A stretch of 64,000 bases of DNA from Piromyces finnis (GCA_002104945.1 MCFH01000004.1:844001-908000); one strand, 5' to 3'. Counted from the first letter of the stretch, positions 1 through 14,831 are shown. Notes: generated by a model from the sequence alone, not told the origin. Made by a program: numbers and translations.

Positions 1-333
1 TATATTAAATATTTAAATATTTTATTGATATTTATTATTTATTGTATATATAAATAAATTATTTTATTATATGAAATAAAAATATTTATATATTTTTATA
101 ATATAATGATAGTAATGATTGCTAAATATTATTTTATATAAAATGCTTGTATATAATAATTTTGATTTTACTCTTATTTAATAACAAAATTTATATATAT
201 TTGTATTTTAAGGAATTATTTATGTATTATATTAAGGTGATAAGGTGATATGTATTAAAATATTAATGATAAATATAAATTAGCTTGTTTGAACAGGTGA
301 TTTTACAAAGATTGAAATGTACAAAAATATTTA
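1..333. other. AT-rich intergenic DNA
   Basis: This stretch holds only AT-rich sequence downstream of the SNRNP25 stop codon on the minus strand. I see no ORF, RNA gene or clear repeat. Confidence 0.6.
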
Positions 334-1061
334 TCAATGTTTTTTATTAAATAAATATTTTTTAAATTGAAGTGTTGTATTTCGTTCAAATCCAATGTCT
401 TTTAAATTCAATTTGTTTTCAGTTAAACGTGTACCCTTAAAAGAAAAACAATACCTTTTCCAAACATAACTCCTAATAAATTTATTATATATAATAAAAA
501 TTGTTAGATATATCGTGATAATATGAGAGTTTGCTATTTTACTTTTTTTTTTTTTTTTTTTTTTAAAAGATTGAACTTTATTACTATTATGAAAATAATT
601 TATAGAGTTTATTAATTATTACCAATTTATAAAATTTCTTTTTCGTTTATTTTTATTGGACGAACAATTATTTAAGTAAAGATTATTTAGTTCTTTTTCA
701 TATTGATGTTTCAAATCTAGCAAGGTTGCATTGGATTTAATTATAATTTCTATTAATATTAGTATATGATGGAAATTATTTTTAGTAAATCAATATATAT
801 ATATAAATATAAATAAAAATCTAGTGGTAATAATGATAATATCTTACCTATTGAAGGTAAATTACCCCTTTCTATTGTTATTTTAAAGGCATTTCCTGTT
901 TCATATTTATATAATAAATTTATGTAGTCTGCATTAAAATTTTCCTCTTTAATATCACTTAAAAAGGTTTCATGTTTTAGTTGATCTAATATATTTAATA
1001 ATTCTTCTTTACATTTTCTATAATCTAATTTTGTACTCCTAGCATCTTTATTTTTTTCCAT
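334..1061 (-). CDS. SNRNP25: SNRNP25-like U11/U12 minor-spliceosome 25 kDa protein
   Basis: Three exons on the minus strand, 1061-848, 749-623 and 472-334, join in frame to a 159-residue protein. Junctions are GTAAGATATT...ATTAATAG (phase 1) and GTAATAATTA...TTATTAG (phase 2). The C-terminal exons carry the family signature: a ubiquitin-like stretch with NATLLDLKHQYEKEL, then NWSYVWKRYCFSFKGTRL, TENKLNLKDIGFERNTTLQF and a basic end. Human SNRNP25 has the equivalent VQNATVLDLKKAI, SWSYVWRTYHL and DYGIRNRDEV segments. The known family role is as a component of the U11/U12 di-snRNP that recognises U12-type introns. The first intron contains TACTAAT upstream of its acceptor. Both introns of this gene look U2-type. 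The ATG chosen is the only one giving the family N-terminus. Identification is by recalled motif similarity and was not run against a database. Confidence 0.8.
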
Positions 1062-1819
1062 GGAATTATATTAAAAAATAAAAAAGAATAATTTAAAAAT
1101 TTCTTAAATAATAATATTAAATATTGTTTATATTTAAAAAAAAAAAAAAAAAAAAAAATAAATAAATTAATATTTAAAAAATGGAAATGATTTTTTTTAA
1201 TATTTTTTATTTTTTTTGTATTTCTTTTTTTATATTTAAATATTAAATATATAAAAAAATATTATATTATGAATTGTTAATAAATAATATTATAATAAAA
1301 AGATATTAATAACATAATAACAGATACAAGTAAGGAATCTATCTATCTATATAAAATTTTTATAAGAAAACGATTTATATTCGATATATTATTTAAAAAA
1401 TAACAAATTAATAAAATATAAAATAATAAAGAGGGGCCCTCTTATAGACTATTGATAAAAAAATTAAACATTAGGTAACGAATTCTTGTGACAAAATGTA
1501 AACTATTATATTTATAGCGATAATAATTCTTTCGGTTAACTTTTTTTTTTTTTTTAAAAAAATTATATATTTTATATTGTGATAAAATATAAAAAATATA
1601 ACAAAAAATATAATTAATTTATTATTTTATTAAAACAAAGTTGTTATTAAATAAGTAATAGTATTATCAAAACAAAAATGAAATAAAATAATAATTATAA
1701 TAATAAAACATAGAAGAATTATATATATTTCTAAGTTTCTCTAACGTAAATTTAAAAGTAGTTTAAAAATAGTAGTTATAAAGTATTTCTTTTATGTATT
1801 TTTTTTTTCTTATCTAGAT
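1062..1819. other. AT-rich intergenic DNA with a small GC-rich palindrome
   Basis: No coding exon is visible between the SNRNP25 start and the 3' end of the RabGAP gene. It holds poly(A) and poly(T) runs (about 1135-1158 and 1541-1555). One near-palindromic GC-rich island, AGAGGGGCCCTCT (near 1430-1443), stands out against the very AT-rich surroundings. It should contain the SNRNP25 promoter and the RabGAP 3' UTR. Confidence 0.5.
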
Positions 1820-4800
1820 TTATTCAATAAATCTCTTTAAATTTTCCCATTTACGTTGATAATTATCTTTTTCAATTTCAGATTCAGCATATTTTATCTA
1901 AATTTAGAAAGGGTTTAAATTAATAATCTACGCTTATTACAATGGAAAAATATATAAATGAATATTAAATTAGTTTAATTACCTTAATATCAACTAATAA
2001 TTGTTCTAATTCTGCTACCCTGTCTTCTAATTCTTGATTCTTACGAGTATTATCAATATTTTTATTTATCAGGACATCTAATTGTATTCTGACTTGTTCT
2101 TCGGCTTGTTTTTGAGCATCCTTTAAAGTATGTGCTACTAATTTTTCAGATTCTTCTATTTGTTTTTGAAGAGCATCAATTAATGTTTTATTGGCTTCTT
2201 CTTCAAATTTACAATCTTCAATTTCATTTCTAAGCTCAGCATTTTCAGTGGTTAAATTTTCAACAGCTAAAGAAAGACGTTGAATTTCTGTATTTAACTC
2301 ACGATTTTCTTTTTTAAGATGATCCATTTTTAGATTAGTATCATCTATTTCTTTAGTCATTTGAATAAAATGATTTGCTAATTTATCAAGACGACGTTTT
2401 GGTATTTTTATTTCAGAAGCATCATTAATTAGTTCACTTATATCATTATCATAAATATCAAATAATCCATTCTTTAAGAAATCAATTAAACTTTCAAATC
2501 CCTAAGTTTAATATTATTTCAAAAAAATTATTAAATCATTAAGTATTAATTATTTATATAGGTATATACTATTTTCAATAATATTTTAATTTACAAATTC
2601 TAAAATAAAATCTTGGTTTTTCTTCAATAAAGCAAATGCAATTCTAAATATTGATTCATAACTATTATATTGGAAATATAAGTAAATATTAAACATTACA
2701 ATTTTGGTGTTAATATCAATTATCAATCATTTAAATTATAAAACTATTATTTTTAATATATTGTATTTTTACCCTTCTGCAAACAATACATCTAATATAC
2801 GGAATACAAGTTCTAATGGGAATTTATACTTTTTTATTTTTAAAAAAGAAAAATTTAATTAATATCAATGACTGATTTAATAAATAAATATTATATTTTA
2901 TCTATTTACTTATGTTTGCGTCTAAAATACTTACAGCAAATAAAGTCATAAACCATTGAGATGCATACATTGTTGAACGAATTCCTTCCTATTAAAATAT
3001 TAAAGTTAAATAAATATTTATTTTTTCTTTAATATTACTTTTTACTTTTTTTTTTTTTAATTAAAATTTTAAAATAATCATCTTTAATTACATTTTCTAA
3101 ATGTCTAGCGACTTTTGGTAAGAGATCATATAAAAGTTGATCAAATTGGTATAATCGAAGTTGAAGTCCTTCCATATTTGGTGTATATAATCCTCGCATA
3201 TTGTATCCTTCCATTAATCTAATTAATACACAAAATGCTTCTTCATCTGGCATCTATTTAAATATAAGATATAAAATATTTAGTTCTATTAATAATTTTT
3301 GTGTGTTATTTTTTTAATATTTTTAATATTACATTTAATAATAACGGGCCAACAATAAATGATAAACCTTGACAATAACCAAGTTCAGTATCATATAATG
3401 AATAGACTTTCATAACATTAAATAAACTTTCTTGACCTTCACCTTCACTATCTTTGAAATACTCATGATTAGGGAATGTTCTTGATAAATCACGACGAAT
3501 AATTTTTTCATAAGTGGTATTTTCTTTAAGTAATTCAGCGTATGTTTGTTCTAAATCATGATTTTTACTTTTACTAATCAATTGCCATAAAGTACCACGT
3601 AATGAATCTGGAATACCTTGTCTAATTTTTTTTGTTAATAAAGCTGTTTGTTTTCTAGCCATACCTTCATAATCAACCATAACCTTTCCCCAGAAATCTG
3701 GAATATATATTAATTATTTCAGAAACAATATTTATAGATAATCAAGAAATATAAAAAAATATATTAATTTATTTATATAATATTAAAAAGATTTCGTTTA
3801 TTATCATAATTATTAATTTTATGATGATAATTACCCCAATCAAGATCACTATCTTTTTCTTTATTTTTAATGGCTTGGAAATTTGCTTTGAGAGTATCAA
3901 AATTTGAATTTTTAGGATCATTTTGTAAAAGATTATTTTGTTCTTCTAATCTAGCTATTAAATAAGCAACTTCTTCATCACCATAATCAATGGAAGATTG
4001 AGTTGGAGAATCAAGATATTCATTATTAGAAAAACGATTGATTTTATTAAAATACATGGAAGAAAATGATCTTAAATTTTTATTAGTGTTTGTGAAAAGT
4101 GAAGTAAAGGTAGGTACGAAATTAGAAAATTTAGATCCTGTAGAGCTTGCACTATTAGGTTGGGATTTGTCTGGTGAATTAGTTATTGATTCAGTATCTA
4201 TTTTTAAAGAAATATCCTTTTTTTCTTCATTATTATTATTATAATTATATATATTAGTATTATTGATTTAATTGAAATTTGATAAAATTTTATTAAATAT
4301 TTACTACTGTTAACAGTTTTATCGCTTTTTATGTTATCTTTCAATGATAGCTCTTCAAATTCATCAATGGATGATGGTTCTCTATTTTCATTGCATATTT
4401 GTTGATTAATATAATAGGAAATAATGTTATTTCACCGAATAATATTTTAAAACAAGATGACAATTAGTATAAAATTTTTGATAATTATTACATATTTCTT
4501 TTATTTATTTTATTACTAATGGTATTATATATTAAAAGTGTACTTTTTTCTGAATACTTTTTCATAATATCAGAAATAATTAAATATTATATAATATAAA
4601 ATAAAATAAACATTCATATAAACATTATACACATTCCCATATTAATAAAATATTTGGTGAATATTTACTTAAATTTTTGATTAACCAATGTATTATCTAA
4701 AGTAACGTTTGTTTCATTATCTCCATTATTAGCACTTGAATCATTGAGACTAAGCTGAGTACTATCGTTATCAGAATCTTTATTTAATGTTAAAACAGAA

Positions 4801-4991
4801 TCATTACAGTCACTTTCAAGAGTTGAAATTTCTTTTTTTGTTTCGTCAGTATCATAAATGTCTTTATTTGCTTTTTTAAATGAAGATTTTGGTATATCTT
4901 TCACATCCTCAGTATTTACATAGACATATTCTTGATTATTATTTAAAGTAATTTCTAAGTTTTCAATATTACTTTCCATATTTGTTTTCAA
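1820..4991 (-). CDS. TBC-domain Rab GTPase-activating protein, Gyp5/EVI5 type
   Basis: This is a multi-exon gene on the minus strand. The TBC domain runs from about 3700 down to 2560. It contains WDFWGKVMVDYEG (joined across the intron ending at 3698), IRQGIPDSLRGTLWQL, the arginine-finger motif IIRRDLSRTFP and the glutamine-finger segment GYCQGLSFI. Next come PDEEAFCVLIRLMEGYNMRG, IRSTMYASQWFMTLFA and FPLELVFRILDVLFAEG. Exons at 2500-1965 encode a long coiled coil rich in Glu, Lys and Gln, and the last exon ends NLKRFIE at 1820. This domain order is that of yeast Gyp5 and animal EVI5, which accelerate GTP hydrolysis on secretory Rabs. The N-terminus is low complexity, acidic and Ser/Asn-rich. 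An N-terminal exon at 4991-4672 starts MKTNMESN or, 12 bases later, MESN. The small exons between 4670 and 4200 are only tentatively placed. Confidence 0.85.
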
Positions 4992-7900
4992 TATATTGTA
5001 TTATTTATTTTTTAAGATTTTTTTTTTTTTTTGTTACACTGTTAAAATTTTAGCATAAAAAATTATTATAGAAAACATTAATGTTATATATTTTATAAAA
5101 GAGTCTTTATTACTTATATTTAATTAAATTTTATAAAATATTATAAAAAACATATTTTTGATTGTGCTATAAAATATTCTAATTAATTGATATATATAAG
5201 TAAATATTGATAAGAAAAACTTACAGTTTTAGAATAAATTAGTAAATCGATAGTATGAATTAATAATGTTTAAAGGTTAACTTTTATTTTTAATTATAGT
5301 ATTTCTATAATTTATAATAAATATAAACATATACATTAAAAATAAGAATATTTAATAATGAAAAGTTTATTAAAAATTGTTAATAGGTATTTTGAGTTGA
5401 CATTGAATTGATAATTGTTAATTGAATTTGATAAGTATTTATTATTCCAACTTAATTATTTTTTTTTTTTTGGAAAAAAAATTGATTATTTTAATAATAG
5501 ATATAATAATAAAACAAAAAAATCGGTTTCAATAATAAAATAAAAAACTTTTATTCTTTCTTTTTTTATTCTATTTTATTACAATTATTTATGAATGTTT
5601 CAATATAATAATATTATTTATATTTAATATTGTTTTGCTGAATGGTTTAATTTTAGAATATGAAATATCAATAAATATTATTAATATATATTATTATTTA
5701 ACTATAAATTATTACTTTATTATTGAATTACTGCTTTTAAACTTTTATCATATTAGATTATGTTATTCTTTAGGTTTATTTTATAAATAATTACATAAAA
5801 TCAATCTTTATAAAGATTTCTTTTAAAAGTATATATATATATTTTTACAATAAATTTATTTTTATTTTTTTTTTTAATTAATTAAAAACAATTTTTTTTT
5901 TTTCATATTGGCAATAAAAAAATATGGTAGCTATTCAAGTTTTAATATTATTGTTTAATTATGCCTATTAATTTACATCAATATTTATTTATTTCTATTT
6001 ATTATTATTCTATTTTATTATTAAATATTAAAAAAAATTTAATATTTATCTATTATTAAAATCATTAATTAAAAAAAATATAATATTATAAATATATTAA
6101 AAATTATCAACATTTCAATGGATTTTGTGAATTTCAAATAGAATTTATTTTTAATATATTATTATTCTATTAAAATAATATATTTCTTTTATATTACATA
6201 ATATATATTACAAAAAAGTATTTTTAAAATTCTGTATTTAATAAATTTATTATAAAACTTTTTTAATAAATCTTAATTATTATTTAAATCAAATAATATA
6301 TTAACCAATACATTAAAATATATTATTTAAAGTAGGTTTAATATAAAATAATAATAATTAATTTAATAATCCAAACACAAAAGAATGCTAAAGTTTAAAA
6401 AATATATAATTACAAAAAACTCAAACTAAATTAATTAAAAGATATTCATATTATATATTATTTTTTATACTATTTAATATACATTAATATTACGGCATAA
6501 ATTATATATTTGAAATATATATAAATTTAATATAATAATAAATTAATTGATAATATAATTCAAATTGAATTTAAAACTAAAAATATAAAATAAATAATTT
6601 GATGGTGTATATATAACTTTTAATAACTTTAAAAACTTTATTTAATATAATATGGATGATTTTAATATACTAAATAAGGAAATCGTAAAAAGGGGCCGTT
6701 TTTTAAGTATTATTTAAATAAACGAATAATTAAAATATAAATAAATATATATATATAAATTATTTAAATAAATAAATATTTATTTAATAATTATTTTTTT
6801 TAATATATATTACTTTTTAAAAAAGGTTAATGTTGTTTTTTTATATATTAAAGAATAAGTTTTTTTTTTCAAGCTTTATTAATCTCAAAGTTTCTTCATG
6901 CCATAAAAGGAAAAGTATTTATCATTTTTAATATACAAAATATTTAAAAAGAAGTGGTTTATAATGAAATTATTTTTAAAAAAGTGGTCTTTTCATTATA
7001 ATTTATGAATAAATTTATAGTTATGTGATATATCATTTAAATATAAATTTTGAATAATTATGTAGAATGTTTTATATATCAGAAATAATAATAAGTATAA
7101 TAATAAAAATAATAATAGGCTATGTGGTTAATATTCTATAGAAAAGAAGATCTAATGTTGTTATATCAAAGTAATTAAATAAAATAATAATTTTAATAAT
7201 TATATAATGAATGGTATTGAACTATTTTTATTTTTATACATGATTATAAGAAATAATTATAAATAAAAGAAACAAGAATATGAATCTAATTTTTGATATT
7301 TTATTATTTATTTAGTTTTGTTATTAATAATATTCTTTTTAAATAGGTAATGTTTTGCTTCGATTTTCTTTTTTTTATTTGTATTTTTTACCAAACTTTA
7401 AAATTTAACATTTATTAATTAATAAACTTTTTTAAATTTAATTTAAATCCACATAAACTTTATTATATAGTGTTTATATTAAAAAAATACATAAAATTCT
7501 TTAGTTATATCAAATGAACTTTAGAAAGTATTTAAAAGAATCAATTACTTTTATTATTATTATTTTAATTATTCAAAGATATAAAAGATATTGATTTATA
7601 TTTTATTATAAAGTATATATTTTCTTTCTTTTTTTTTTTTTAAAATGTTTCTTTAACCTATAGACATTAACTTTTATCTAGGTTCATTTTAAAATTTTAA
7701 ATTTTTTTTTGTGATACAATGGAAATAAAAAAATAAAATAAATATACATATATTAATAATATATTGATTTATATCTAGATTGAAATAGCATTTAAAATTT
7801 CAAAAAATAAAAAAATTTAAAAATCATTGAATATAATAAATTTAAAATAAATTTAAATACAAAAATATTTCTTTTCTTATTAACCATAACTAATAAAAAA

Positions 7901-8457
7901 AAAAAAAAAAAAAAAGAAAGAAATCAATAATAATAAAAATAAATATGAATTTTTTTCATAGCATTGAAATCTATTGAATTATTCATTCTATTTTCTTAAA
8001 ATTTCATATTTATTTTCAAATCTAAATGTGATTTTAAATATAAATTAATTTAGTATTATTTTTTTATTTTTTAGTTAAAAAAGAAAAAAATCTTAAAATA
8101 TTTCCTTTTATATACTTTTTTTTTTATTAAACATTAATTTAAATAAAGAAAATTTTAATTTTTTTTTTTAATTTAAAAAGCAGCAACAATTAAAGGTTAC
8201 ACATGATAAATTAGTATTATTGTTAAATTTTCAAATTTAAATAAATTTAATTAAAAAGATAAAGATAAAAAGGGTTATAATTTTTTAATTAAATTTATTA
8301 TAATTAAAAAAAAAAATAATGGAATTCAAATATTATTAACTAGTAGGTGTAAAAGTTAGGAAAGAAAAAAAATATACTATTTTATATTGTTAATATTTAT
8401 TGATGATAATCATTTATTTATTTGCTTGTTTGCTTGTTATTTTAATTAATATATGGT
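4992..8457. other. Long gene-free AT-rich region
   Basis: These 3.5 kb hold very AT-rich sequence with homopolymer runs and stop codons in all frames. I found no exon with recognisable protein similarity and no RNA gene. A short GC-rich word (AAAGGGGCCG near 6690) is isolated. It contains the RabGAP promoter at its left end and the CSB 3' UTR at its right end. Confidence 0.5.
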
Positions 8458-11400
8458 TTACTCTTTAAACTCATCTTTGAGAATCCAATAACCTGCTTTG
8501 GTATTATCATCTCGTTGAAAAATACATATTCTTTGTAACATACGTCGAATTAATTCAATATCTTTTTTGGAGGTTTTCATTTTGAAATGATTGATAATTT
8601 CTTTAGATGTGACTCGTTGATTTTCATGATTCAAAATGAAATCACGTACTGTAAGAATGAGTTCTTCTTTATCTGTAATACCAATACCATTAATCACATT
8701 GATATTTTCTTCTTGGGCTTGAATTTGTGCATTTTTTTGTTGAAGAAGAGAAATTAATGTATTGGAGGTGAGACCATTAGTTTTAATATCTTCACTGATT
8801 TGAATGGATGAAAATCCTGCCACTTTACCTTTACCAAAATGATTTGTAGAGATGGATGACGAAGGTGTCGGATTAAGCATACTAGAAAAGGAAGAAGATC
8901 TTGAATGAGATGCTGAGGATGCATTGTCATTCATTTCGCTATTTTGACGATTTCGATTCATTAACATAGCTTTAATGGAATCAGAACCATCATTATTGGG
9001 ATTCATTTCTAAGTTTCTTTTCGCTATCAAAGGATTGACTTTTTGTCCGAATAGTGGTTTTTTCGGTTTATCACTTCCGATAAAACCAGAACTACAATTT
9101 AATATATTATATATAGTTATTAAATTTTGTATATTAATTAATTAATTATTTTTTTTAAATATAATATAATATAATATATATATATAAAAGCTACCTTCCA
9201 GTCCAAGTAGGAATTGAAATATCAATATGCCGACGTTTTTCCATAAATTTTCTTAACTTTCTAACAGCACTATTTGCAATTCTTTCTGCTTCTTTATCAT
9301 CTCTAATATCACTCCATTTTTTAGAATCCATAATCTTATCATGTTCAATAACACTCACTGCTCCTGTAATTTTCATTAAATTCTTTAATACTCGTAATTC
9401 ATCTTTAGATTGATATTCTCTTGACTTATCTTTAAGATCATTTTCAAATTCAATGTTATCAATATCATCCGCAGTATTACTGGATAATCCCTTTTTATCT
9501 TCTTGTTTGCCTTTTTTTGATCTTTTTCTTTTATGCTTATGATCAGAATCCGAATTTTCGTCTTCACTTTGGGTAAAAAGATCATTCTCTATATCATCAT
9601 TATCATCATCATCTTCTTTGTTAGGTGGTTTAAAATCTTCAGAGTATTCTATACCTTCAATATTACTAATTTCTTTCTTGATTAAGTTTTCATGATCATC
9701 ATATAAAAATTGATTAGATACCTGATTATATTTTGATTGCTTAATACTATTATCTATAGAGTCACAACTATATTTTTTTTCTCTTTTCTTTTTTGTTTCA
9801 CTACTTTCTAATGCCCTAGAGATATTTTCTTTTGAGGTATTTTCGCCATTATTACTGCTAACTAATTGTTCATTAATGAGTGGCATATTATTAATATTAT
9901 TATTTGTGATAGATATCCCTTCTTGAGAATTTTCTTTCATATCATTTGTAGGTTGTTTTATTTTCATTTCCAAATGCTTTGATTGATTCATTTTTTTATT
10001 ATTATTATTATTTTGTTCTTCTTCCATGTTATTTAAATCTTTTTCAATTTGTTTTATATCATCTTTGTTAATTTCTACATCCATATCCATATTTTTCAAT
10101 ATTTTTCCTGTCATAGATTTAGTATGTTCTATATCATCATCATTATCATTATAAGAAAAAAGATCCATTAAGTCATCTTGTTTAAAGAAACGTTGATGAT
10201 TGGGGTCAATTAAAATTTTGTTCGTCAGGAATTGTTTATAAATTTGTCTACATAAAATTATTAAACATTTTTAAAAGAAAATTAATATTTAATGTGACTC
10301 TATATATATGATTAATAAATCAAGTATAAATTATTTATTTTTTCTGAATTACCTATGATAAATTTTTTCTTCTACGGTTCCTTTTGCCATAATTCTGAAA
10401 ATAGCTACATCCCTTTTTTGACCAAGTCTCCATGCTCTTTCTCTAGCTTGCATATCTGTTGATGGATTCTAATGTTTTTTAAATAGTAATACTATCAATA
10501 ATTTATTCACTTTGCATAATATTATTTATTATTATGATTGAAAGAAATAGTATTATCATTACCCAATCAGGATCATATATAATAATACGATTAGCACTGC
10601 ATAAGTTAATACCCAAACCACCAACTTTTGTGGTTAATAAAAAGATAAATATATCTTTATTATTATTAAACTCATCAACAAGAAAGACTCTGGTTTTGAT
10701 TGGTGTTTCACCATCCATCTTTCGGTAAGTATATCCTTTAATTTTAAATATATAATTAATTTATAAATGAATTATATGATTTAGTGGGGTTAATAATAAT
10801 ATCTTAAATATATTAATATTCTTATTGTTTACCTTTTTGCTGTAAAAATAATTCTAAAATTTCCATCATTTGACGCGTTTGACAAAACAACAAAACTTTA
10901 TTATTAGATTCATACCATGTCTTCAACAAACCTTTAACAACAACCATTTTTCCTGATTTTTTATAGTAACCATAATCTGGAATCTAAAAAAAAATAAATT
11001 GTTTTATTGATGTATTAGTCAAACAAGTATAAAATTTTTAATTCTAAATTAGGAGGAAATATTACTTCATGTTTTATTTTTCTTCGTAATAAGTCAGGAT
11101 GATTACAAATTTTTCTCAAAATATCAATACCATATAAAACATTTCTTTTTCCACCATAAATCTCGTTAGCTTCCGCAGATTCAATGAAAGCTTTGTAATT
11201 CGCTTTTTGTTCTGGAGTCATTGTGCAGAACAACACCTTTATAGTTTGAAATAAATAATATTAGATATATAATTAATTATTTATTAAATGAAAGTAAATA
11301 GATTAATGATAATTAAAATGAATGGTCTTATTTAAATTTAATTTATACATGTTCGCTTTTCTTTGGTAAATCAGATGCTACGTCTATTTTAAGTCTTCTT

Positions 11401-14400
11401 AGTAAATAAGGGTTAATAGAGTCACGTAATGCAGTGGCACATTTAATAGATGTTTTAATTTCTTGATTTGAAGCATTAGCATAACCACCCATTTTTATAG
11501 GAATTTCGAACAATTTAATAAACATTGGAAGGGTCTTTAAATTTAAATATAATATTAAAAAGAAAATTTAATAAAAGATATACTAATTATAGGTGTATAA
11601 TGATGTTTTATTGTGGTTAATTCCATACTCCTAAACGTCCTGGATAAATAAAATCAAATAATGACCATAATTCTTTTAATGAATTTTGAATTGGTGTTCC
11701 CGACAATAATATTCTGTGTGGTGTCTAAGGTAGGAGTTATTATATTTATTAGTATGCTATTATAATAGTAAAAGTAATAATATTTTAAATGTTAAAGATT
11801 TTTTTTTTTACTTTTAATTGTTTACATAACAATGTAATGTCAGAATCAGGATTTCTAATTTTGTGGCCTTCATCTAAAAAGGCATATGACCATTCTGTAG
11901 ACAAAATAATGGGTTTATATGTTCTGAGACCTTCATATGTGGTAATTAGTACATGACCATAAGATTTTACACGATCTATAAGACGCTTAAATTTTAATAA
12001 ATTTTTTTTACTCAATCTTGAACGAATATGTTTTCTTTTCTTTTTACGTTTTCGATGTTGTAGCTTCCATTTTGCATAATGATAATCTTCTATATCATCA
12101 TCATCATCATCATCTTCTGATTCTTCTGGTTCATCTTCTGAAAAGTTATCATTTAATATTATTTCAGTTTCTGAGTCCAAGTCTTCCATTAAAGTGCTAT
12201 CTGATAATGCATTTAATTGTGGTATACCACTACCACTTGAATGAAGAATTACTACACGTAAAGGAGGTGCCCATTCATGAAATTCTTCTACCCATTGCTT
12301 CATTAATGTTGCTGGGCATACTATAATGACTGGTTGTTTTAATAAACCAGAGTAAGCTAATCCATAGATATATGAAATCGTTTGAATGGTTTTTCCAAGA
12401 CCCTAAAGATGTAAAAATATATAAATTAAAATAACCAATTAACCAATTAACCAGCAATTATATAAATTAGTTATTTTAATGAACCTTACCATTTCATCAC
12501 CAATGATACCACCAACTTCTTGTTGATGTAATTCCCATAACCATTTTATACATGTTTGCTGATACAAAAATAATTTATCATATATTTCATTTGGTATTCG
12601 GTATCCATTTCCTAATGAAATCTCAGTGTCATTTGCAGCTAGTTCAAACATTTCTTGTTCCATATTTTTAATTAATTCTTGTTCATCGAGATCTTCTATC
12701 AATTGTGTTTCTTTCTATAGTTATATAATTTTAATGATAAAAGTATAATATATATTGAATTAATATCCTTCTAATTTATTAAATTTATCTTATATATAGA
12801 TATATAGATATATAAAATATTTACATTGATATTCATTTTTCTTATTCGACGCTTTTTAACCCATTCTGATAATCTTCTCTAAAAATGAGATGATTGCAAA
12901 GAATACATAAATAAGATTAATATTAACATTATTATTAAAGTTTAAAATGTCAATATAGGATTTTTACTTGATAATAAAATTCATCACCATCATCTATATG
13001 TTGTGTTGAATACAATTTACGATTAACTTTTTTTTTTTTTTTAAATTCTTGGTTGGATTGTTGTTCAGATAAAAATTGTGGGGTATAATCTGAAGAATTA
13101 TCGTCTACATCAATATACTCATCTTCACTATCAGCAACTTCATCTTCTGTGGAATTTAATTTAAATTCTGCATCATCTTCATTTTCTTTTTTGATTGATG
13201 AAGTAGTATCTTCGGTTTCACTTTGATCAAAAAACTGATTATATCGAATTCTTTTATTAGAATCAAAAGTGTGAACTTGAATATTTTCATTTAATATTGC
13301 ATCATTACTATTAAGATTACTACCTTCTTGAATTTCTTTAATATCTGCATTAATTTCTATATCATTATCTATATCATTCATCATTAAATTATCCATTATA
13401 TTTTCTTCTTCTGAATATAAATATTTATGTTTTAATTTCATTTGCTCTGTAATTTGAGGAAGGGACACCATAATTTCTTTTTTTGGTCCTTTTGTTACAT
13501 ATCTTGGTTTATAATTCATATTAATTTTATTAGATAGAGATTTTGAATCCATTAAATCCAAGTCATTATCATCATCATCATGATTATAAATTCTACGCCT
13601 TCTTGTATTTGATAGTGAAGAAGAAGAAGAAGAAGAAGCTTGTTTATCTAAAAATTTATTTGGTTCTATAAAAATTATAAAATATTAAAATTTTTGAATT
13701 ATATTATTGATAATTATAATTTAAAAGCTACCATTTGAATAGGATAATGTAATATTATATTGTTTTTTGTTTTCCTCGATACGTTGTTGAATTTCTTGTA
13801 CATCTTTCCTTTGACTCTTTAAATCTTTTTTCTTTTAAATGATAATTAAATATTAATATATTTAGTTTCTTTTTTTTTTAAAAAAAATATAATTAAATTT
13901 TAAGCATATTAGAACATACTAATTGATTAATTAACGCTATGAGATTTCTTTTTTCTGTTTCTGAAGTTTTAGGATTCATCCATTTTCTGAAATTTGTATC
14001 TATTTTTCGACTTGTTGTACTATTTTTATTAATAATTTATGAAAATAGAATATTTTTAGTTATACATTATTAAATATTTGAAAAAATAATAATATCATTT
14101 TATTATATCAAACTTCTTACTTAGCCACTGAAATGGCTCTTCTCAATCTTTTTTCTTCGACTGCTAATTGATTCTGTTTTGACCTATATATAAGCTATGA
14201 TAATAATTTAAATAGAAATATAAATATGAAATTATTATTATTTTTTATACTAATATTTTAATTGATTCAATGAAATTTATAAATACCTGATTAACCACAT
14301 TATGTTCTAATTCATCCTATTATCAGCAATTGATTAATTTTATTAATTTGAATTTCAAACAATAATATATTTATAAATATGTAAATAAAATAGTTTTTTT

Positions 14401-14831
14401 TTTGATTTGTTTATTTAGTATTAATTTAGAATTTATTAATTATATCTTTATTTTAAATCCCTTTAATTTAATTTTTACCTGTTTCACAATTCCAGTTACA
14501 TTTCCAATTTCTTTCGAAATTTTTTTTAATTCTTCTTCTTCTTTGTTTTTTCCTTTTGAACTATTTTCTGCGTTTTCTGATTTTTTCTTTACTCTTCGTT
14601 TAAATATTGAAGGCTTTTTATTAATTAGCTCTTGAATATTAACTTTATTAGTAGAAGTTGAGCCTTCATCTTTATTATCTTCGAAGAAATTTCCAATTGA
14701 AATGTTATTATTTTTATTTATTTAATTAATATAATAATATCAATGAAACTTAATACATAAAATTTCAATAATGTTATATAAATAAAATAATATATTTAAT
14801 AATTACTATTTTGAGTATTTGAATTATTCAT
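8458..14831 (-). CDS. RAD26: CSB/Rad26 (ERCC6) Swi2/Snf2 DNA-dependent ATPase
   Basis: This multi-exon gene encodes the transcription-coupled repair ATPase that acts on stalled RNA polymerase II. The start ATG is at 14831, and a 25-nt first exon (MNNSNTQN) appears to splice to 14678. The N-terminal part is coiled and acidic (13561-12950). Helicase motifs appear in order. Motif I GDEM/GLGKT is split by an intron (about 12490 and 12400). Motif Ia-like [14 protein letters not shown] is near 12320, motif II DEGH near 11870 and SGTPIQN near 11690. Then come NPYLLRRLK (11400), [11 protein letters not shown] (10600-10632), YDPDW and [11 protein letters not shown] (10418-10449). An acidic-basic linker with KKKR stretches follows (10168-9191). 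The last exon, 9030-8458, ends in the CSB-type winged-helix segment with [18 protein letters not shown] and GYWILKDEF. That C-terminal module separates CSB from other Snf2 proteins. An acidic insertion (poly-Asp) lies between motifs Ia and II. It is divergent from the DRC9 gene. Confidence 0.92.

Noticed and set aside
384-393. GTTCAAATCC, resembling a tRNA T-loop
   Set aside because: It is coding sequence of SNRNP25 exon 3 in reverse, with no cloverleaf around it.
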